NCBI GenBank assembly: GCA_026397195.1
Contig: JAPLVI010000067.1
Span: 1-8,088, forward strand
Direction: 5' to 3'
From: Candidatus Berkelbacteria bacterium
Lineage (GTDB): Bacteria > Patescibacteriota > UBA1384 > JAHJRZ01
Length of the DNA: 8,088 bases
Shown piece by piece: positions 5,106 through 8,088 of this stretch. Every line of letters begins with the position of its first letter. Position 1 is the stretch's first letter. The notes below the pieces were generated by a model, which worked only from the letters and a program-made list of their open reading frames with translations, searched no databases and had not been told where the DNA came from. The position numbers and the translations under genes are program-made.

Positions 5106-5390
5106 GTGGGAAACCACGCACCTGATGTCTTCCTCACTGTGATGCTACTCGTCACCTTAGCCTGGGCGCTCGTCTATGCCGTCTGGCTTTACCGTGATCC
5201 GGCCAAACACGACCCTCGCTGGCGAGCCAAGTCAGTGCTGTTCCTCGGAATCCCCGGCGGCCTGCTCTCCGCCATCTTCTACGACATTGGTCTACGAGAG
5301 CACAACCGCCTCGCCTTCCTCATCCCCAAGCTGTTGATGCTCGTCTACCTCGGCTACATCATCTGGTCCGCGCGCCAGGCCCGTATCTAA
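5106..5390 (+). CDS. Small three-helix membrane protein of unknown function, GTG start
   Basis: The 94-residue product starts at GTG 5106, eight bases after AAGGAG (5092-5097), which lies within the last codons of the preceding gene. Three hydrophobic segments are visible: about residues 8-29 (LTVMLLVTLAWALVYAVWLY), 43-61 (LFLGIPGGLLSAIFYDIG) and 70-88 (AFLIPKLLMLVYLGYIIW). A charged loop with RDPAKHDPRWRAK joins the first two. The short gap to the gene before it implies one message and equal production. No family is recognised. In size and helix number it resembles the product of 1921-2220, but I see no clear sequence similarity between them. Confidence 0.65.
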   Translation: MGNHAPDVFLTVMLLVTLAWALVYAVWLYRDPAKHDPRWRAKSVLFLGIPGGLLSAIFYDIGLREHNRLAFLIPKLLMLVYLGYIIWSARQARI

Positions 5391-5391
5391 A

Positions 5392-5454
5392 GCCCCGAAA
5401 AGAAGACCCCCGACCCCCGGCTCTGAGGCCAACCCTCGGGGCCATTTTATTTTA
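5392..5454 (+). terminator. Terminator of the membrane-protein operon
   Basis: GCCCCGA (5392-5398) pairs with TCGGGGC (5436-5442), enclosing a C-rich stretch that can form smaller inner hairpins. A T-rich tract follows (5445-5454). It starts directly after the TAA at 5390. The minus-strand GH1 gene ends 28 bases beyond, and the stem may also stop its transcription, although the T-run in that direction is short. Confidence 0.75.
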
Positions 5455-5481
5455 AATGACTGGAAAAAGAGTACTCAAACT

Positions 5482-6777
5482 TTACAAAAGAGTCTTCTGC
5501 GGTCGCAAAATTTTATATGGCCGCATTATCGCCCTATCATTAATAATTTTGGTATATTCATAAGCGCTGGGTCTTATTCTTCGCTCTAAAGTATGATAGT
5601 CAACCTCAATCAAGCCAAATCGTGGCCAAAATCCCTTATCCCATTCAAAATTATCAAGCAAAGACCAATGTAAATATCCCCGCACATCGATACCTTCATG
5701 AATAGCACGGTGGACATTGCGCAATACTTCTTTAATAAACCAGCCACGCCGATAGTCAGTACTATCGACTAAACCATTTTCAGTGATATAAATTGGTTTT
5801 TTATATTTTGCCAAATCTTTTAAGACAAAATAAATTGATTGCGGATAAAGCTCAAAACCTAAACCCGAAACAATAGCATTTTCATTGCGATTGTAGCCAC
5901 CCTCAATCAAATTGCGGAAATAATGGTTGAGCCCAATAAAATCAAGCTGATTTTTTATGCGGTTTAAAATATAAGAGTTCCACCACCAATCGCTCAACCA
6001 TTTCAAAAGGCGGTTGATAGGTCTCTTGTTCTTAGCTTCAAAATAAACATTATTTTTGGCAATTGAGACTTTGAATTTAGGACTAATTTTTTTGATAATT
6101 TTATAAGCTTTTTTATGAGCCACGATTAAATGATTTAGAACCCAAAGATAAGAAAGAAAATTCTTCTCCTGCGGCGGCCAGACTCCCTGATAATAAGAAA
6201 CACCAGCATAAATTTCTGGCTCATTGATGGTAATTAAGAATTTAACCTTGCCTTTTAGTCTTTGGCATATTTTTTTAACATATCGACAAAAGTAATTTAT
6301 TGTTTTAACGTTTTTCCAGCCGCCTTCATTGGCTAACCATACGGGTAACGGCCAATGCCAGAGAGTGACAAAAGGCTCAATTCCTCTTTTTCTTAATGCA
6401 TTGATCATAGAGAGATAGTGGCGAATAGCTTTCTCGTCAAATTTTCCTTTTTCCGGCTCAATCCTTGACCATTCAATCGAAAAACGCAAAGCCTTTAACC
6501 CCAATGATTTGGCGAGGTTAAAATCATCGCGATATTTATGCCAAAAATCGACTGCGTGGCCGGAAATATAATTTTGCGGATCGCAAGCGTATTTTTCAAT
6601 TTTATACCAGTTGTCTAAATGACCAAATTTCTGGCAAGCCTCTTTGGCAAGACGTTTAGCATTTTTTCTTTCCCAAACTGACCAATCATTATAATTGTTC
6701 CCCTCGGTTTGGTGGCTTGAGATGCTTGCACCCCACAAAAAGTCTTTGCGAAAATAAAATATCTTTTGCCTTGGCAT
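5482..6777 (-). CDS. Glycoside hydrolase family 1 beta-glycosidase
   Basis: The 431-residue product is a retaining beta-glycosidase of family GH1, usually 420-500 residues, so it is complete but compact. The N-terminus has the family signature FLWGASISSHQTEG, with Gln23 in the sugar-binding site. LWHWPLPVWL follows at about 139-148 (His141, Trp142). The acid/base glutamate is Glu186 in TINEPE and the nucleophile is Glu333 in YITENG. NFEW (376-379) supplies Glu378 and Trp379, which bind the non-reducing sugar. All key catalytic residues are present. Such enzymes release glucose, galactose or similar sugars from oligosaccharides or glycosides; which one cannot be told here. No signal peptide is seen, so it probably acts in the cytoplasm on imported sugars. 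ATG 6777 is placed by homology at the N-terminus. There is no Shine-Dalgarno sequence and the leader is only about ten bases, so translation may be nearly leaderless. The gene is AT-rich. Confidence 0.95.
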   Translation of the reverse strand: MPRQKIFYFRKDFLWGASISSHQTEGNNYNDWSVWERKNAKRLAKEACQKFGHLDNWYKIEKYACDPQNYISGHAVDFWHKYRDDFNLAKSLGLKALRFSIEWSRIEPEKGKFDEKAIRHYLSMINALRKRGIEPFVTLWHWPLPVWLANEGGWKNVKTINYFCRYVKKICQRLKGKVKFLITINEPEIYAGVSYYQGVWPPQEKNFLSYLWVLNHLIVAHKKAYKIIKKISPKFKVSIAKNNVYFEAKNKRPINRLLKWLSDWWWNSYILNRIKNQLDFIGLNHYFRNLIEGGYNRNENAIVSGLGFELYPQSIYFVLKDLAKYKKPIYITENGLVDSTDYRRGWFIKEVLRNVHRAIHEGIDVRGYLHWSLLDNFEWDKGFWPRFGLIEVDYHTLERRIRPSAYEYTKIINDRAIMRPYKILRPQKTLL

Positions 6778-6794
6778 AGGTTTATTTTGTCCCT

Positions 6795-6823
6795 ATTTTA
6801 TCCGAAATAAAGACAATAGTCAA
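6795..6823 (-). promoter_or_regulatory. Promoter of the GH1 gene
   Basis: On the minus strand TTGACT (6823-6818) and TAAAAT (6800-6795) are separated by 17 bases; each matches consensus at five of six positions. The start point would be near 6788. The -35 box lies only eight bases from the end of repeat copy B, so insertion of the repeat would have placed it directly against this promoter. Confidence 0.65.
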
Positions 6824-6831
6824 TACTTAGT

Positions 6832-6987
6832 AATGAACTACCACCAGCTTAAGCTGGTGGTATCCTCGGCCTGACGCTTAGGCTAAGTTCGTTACTCCTC
6901 CGCTTCCCAGCCCTTTCTACGAAAAAAGCTGGGTCGCTACGGGCTGGCTTGTATCTTTAAGCCTTCGGGCTGAGGTTTTAAGCCAGT
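6832..6987 (-). repeat. Structured repeat copy B, IS605 right-end/omega-RNA-like
   Basis: This is the second copy of the element at 4201-4353, in the same orientation. The boundary hairpin (6840-6861) is a perfect 22-base palindrome here. The outer CTGGCT/AGCCAG stem at the other end is kept, but the hairpin inside it is different: AGCC-CGAA-GGCT replaces the eight-pair GC-rich stem of copy A. The 6778-7106 interval between genes holds the GH1 promoter, this element and the next gene's promoter; I see no protein gene in it. Confidence 0.7.
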
Positions 6988-7035
6988 GAAAATAAATAAT
7001 TTTTATTACCCAATAAAATGGTAATTTATCCACAA

Positions 7036-7062
7036 TTGATTAACTAATAATAGAGTTATAAT
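7036..7062 (+). promoter_or_regulatory. Promoter of the surface-protein gene
   Basis: TTGATT (7036-7041) and a perfect TATAAT (7057-7062) are separated by 15 bases, slightly short of the usual spacing. The start point would be near 7069, about 38 bases before the ATG. Confidence 0.5.
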
Positions 7063-7106
7063 GTATTTAACATGATTTCTCTAAAATTTATTAAATAAAC
7101 AATACT

Positions 7107-8088
7107 ATGCTCAAAAAACGTTTATTTGTCTTTTTAGCCGGTGTCATTTTAGTTACCTTATTAATCGTTGTCGGAGTATTTATCAGGGGTCCGCATACTT
7201 TTGTTTTAGATATGACTCCAAGCGGTTCACCCTCAAACAGTCCTTCACCTTCACAACCCATGGGAACAACGGGTGGCCCTTGGCCAAGCGGTTCACAATC
7301 ACCTACTCCGCCACCAACGACCTCCGGTCCACCATCTAGTAGCCCAACTCCATCAATGTCGATGAGCCCATCCCCAACACCTGGAGGCGGCCCATATACA
7401 ATTATTTCAGAAGGAGATCTTGATATCGAAGTTTCAGGTGCCCATGGCATCATTCACGTTAAATGGCATACGACTTCCCCCATGACCGGAGTTGAAACTG
7501 TTTATTTTGGAATGAAGGGTGGCTCTCTGGGCTTTCCTTTTCAAATCGATCTTTCCCAAGGAAGCGGCGAATATGATATCTCCGGACCAATCAGTGGTGG
7601 ACCGCCAGACGGCCCCGTTTGGAGGTTACAGACGGGTTATTGCTATGTAGACTTTTATTTCGATAAGTATTCAGTTGAGGTTGATTTCCCTATAAGCCCA
7701 GGTTGTTACGAAGTAGTCCCTCCACCCCAGGGAAAAGCTGGAATCTTTGGTTTTGTCTACGATGCTAATGACCCAGACCATCCCCGTATTGATGGTGCTT
7801 CAGTCACCCTTGAGGCTGCAGGTGGCTATCCGGTCTACCCAGGAACCATTTTGACTAATCCTGATGGCGAATATCAATACACCGATGTCAATCCTGGAAC
7901 ATTTTATAAATTGGTAGTAATGAAAGAAGGCTATGAGACAAAAGAAATACCCGATATTACTCTTCAAGCGGGGGTGGAAAAAAATCAAAATGCCGGACTG
8001 ATGCCTCAAGCACCGCCTAAAGTAAAATTTACTTTTGCGGCTAATATTTATAATACACAAGATCAAAATTTTGCCACTGATGTGAAAG
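7107..8088 (+). CDS. Membrane-anchored surface protein with a CarboxypepD_reg/CnaB-like domain (partial)
   Basis: ATG 7107 opens a frame with no stop before the window ends, giving 327 complete codons. The N-terminus is a short basic head (MLKKR) and one membrane segment (about 6-26), acting as an anchor or uncleaved signal. Residues about 36-96 are a low-complexity Ser/Pro/Thr/Gly linker, probably extended. A beta-rich region follows (about 97-200), then about 211-299 resembles a carboxypeptidase-regulatory-like or CnaB-type beta-sandwich. The supporting motifs are G-x-V-x-D, P-R-I-D-G-A-S-V-T-L, T-N-P-D-G-E-Y, V-N-P-G-T-F-Y and K-E-G-Y. A further domain begins at about 305. Such modules are common in exported adhesins and stalk-like proteins, so the protein probably faces outward. 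There is no Shine-Dalgarno sequence before the ATG. The exact role and C-terminus cannot be seen. Confidence 0.85.
   Translation, partial: MLKKRLFVFLAGVILVTLLIVVGVFIRGPHTFVLDMTPSGSPSNSPSPSQPMGTTGGPWPSGSQSPTPPPTTSGPPSSSPTPSMSMSPSPTPGGGPYTIISEGDLDIEVSGAHGIIHVKWHTTSPMTGVETVYFGMKGGSLGFPFQIDLSQGSGEYDISGPISGGPPDGPVWRLQTGYCYVDFYFDKYSVEVDFPISPGCYEVVPPPQGKAGIFGFVYDANDPDHPRIDGASVTLEAAGGYPVYPGTILTNPDGEYQYTDVNPGTFYKLVVMKEGYETKEIPDITLQAGVEKNQNAGLMPQAPPKVKFTFAANIYNTQDQNFATDVK

Noticed and set aside
4201..6987. The two repeats as ends of one composite transposon carrying the GH1 gene and its neighbours
   Set aside because: The copies are direct, not inverted, the region between them holds several independent units, and no transposase is present. 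Two separate insertions are simpler.
7091..7453. Open minus-strand frame rich in Gly and Pro
   Set aside because: Complement of the low-complexity Ser/Pro/Thr linker of the surface protein.

Overview
The window looks like a piece of a small, AT-rich bacterial genome, most likely a candidate-phyla (Patescibacteria/CPR-type) organism. This is inferred from short genes, many membrane or surface proteins of unknown function, solitary IS605-type end sequences, a GH1 glycosidase and a CarboxypepD_reg-type surface protein. No phylogenetic marker is present, so the assignment is tentative. UGA is used as a stop by most genes, so the Gracilibacteria/Absconditabacteria UGA=Gly code does not apply.

Layout. 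Two kinds of DNA alternate, with borders at promoters and terminators. GC-rich units (60% G+C in one hand-counted 60-base line at 4801) are: (1) an S-adenosylmethionine methyltransferase gene, 262-1116, broken by one in-frame TAG inside the cofactor-binding motif; (2) a cupin-like gene plus a three-helix membrane protein, 1266-2220; (3) a minus-strand lipoprotein with an internally duplicated domain, 4091-3096; (4) two small membrane proteins, 4791-5390. Each has a strong Shine-Dalgarno sequence and a strong GC-rich terminator. Three of the four have near-consensus -35/-10 boxes separated by exactly 16 bases. AT-rich genes (37% in a line at 5521) lie between them: a lycopene-cyclase-domain-like membrane protein (2934-2287, minus), a GlsB/YeaQ/YmgE-family protein (4404-4670), a GH1 beta-glycosidase (6777-5482, minus), a surface protein running off the right edge (7107 onward), and the start of a minus-strand gene leaving the left edge (74-1).

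Two copies of a roughly 155-base structured repeat (4201-4353 and 6832-6987) lie upstream of minus-strand genes, in the same orientation. Read on the minus strand they resemble the right end/omega-RNA of IS200/IS605-family tnpB elements, but no tnpB or tnpA is present. Differences between the copies keep helices paired as G-U only in the minus-strand RNA, which suggests a minus-strand transcript.

How the genes fit together. No single pathway is visible. The GH1 enzyme, lipoprotein, small membrane proteins and anchored Ser/Pro/Thr-rich protein together suggest an envelope and nutrient-uptake theme. The main points for follow-up are the amber-interrupted methyltransferase, the orphan omega-RNA-like elements, and the mosaic of self-contained GC-rich transcription units.
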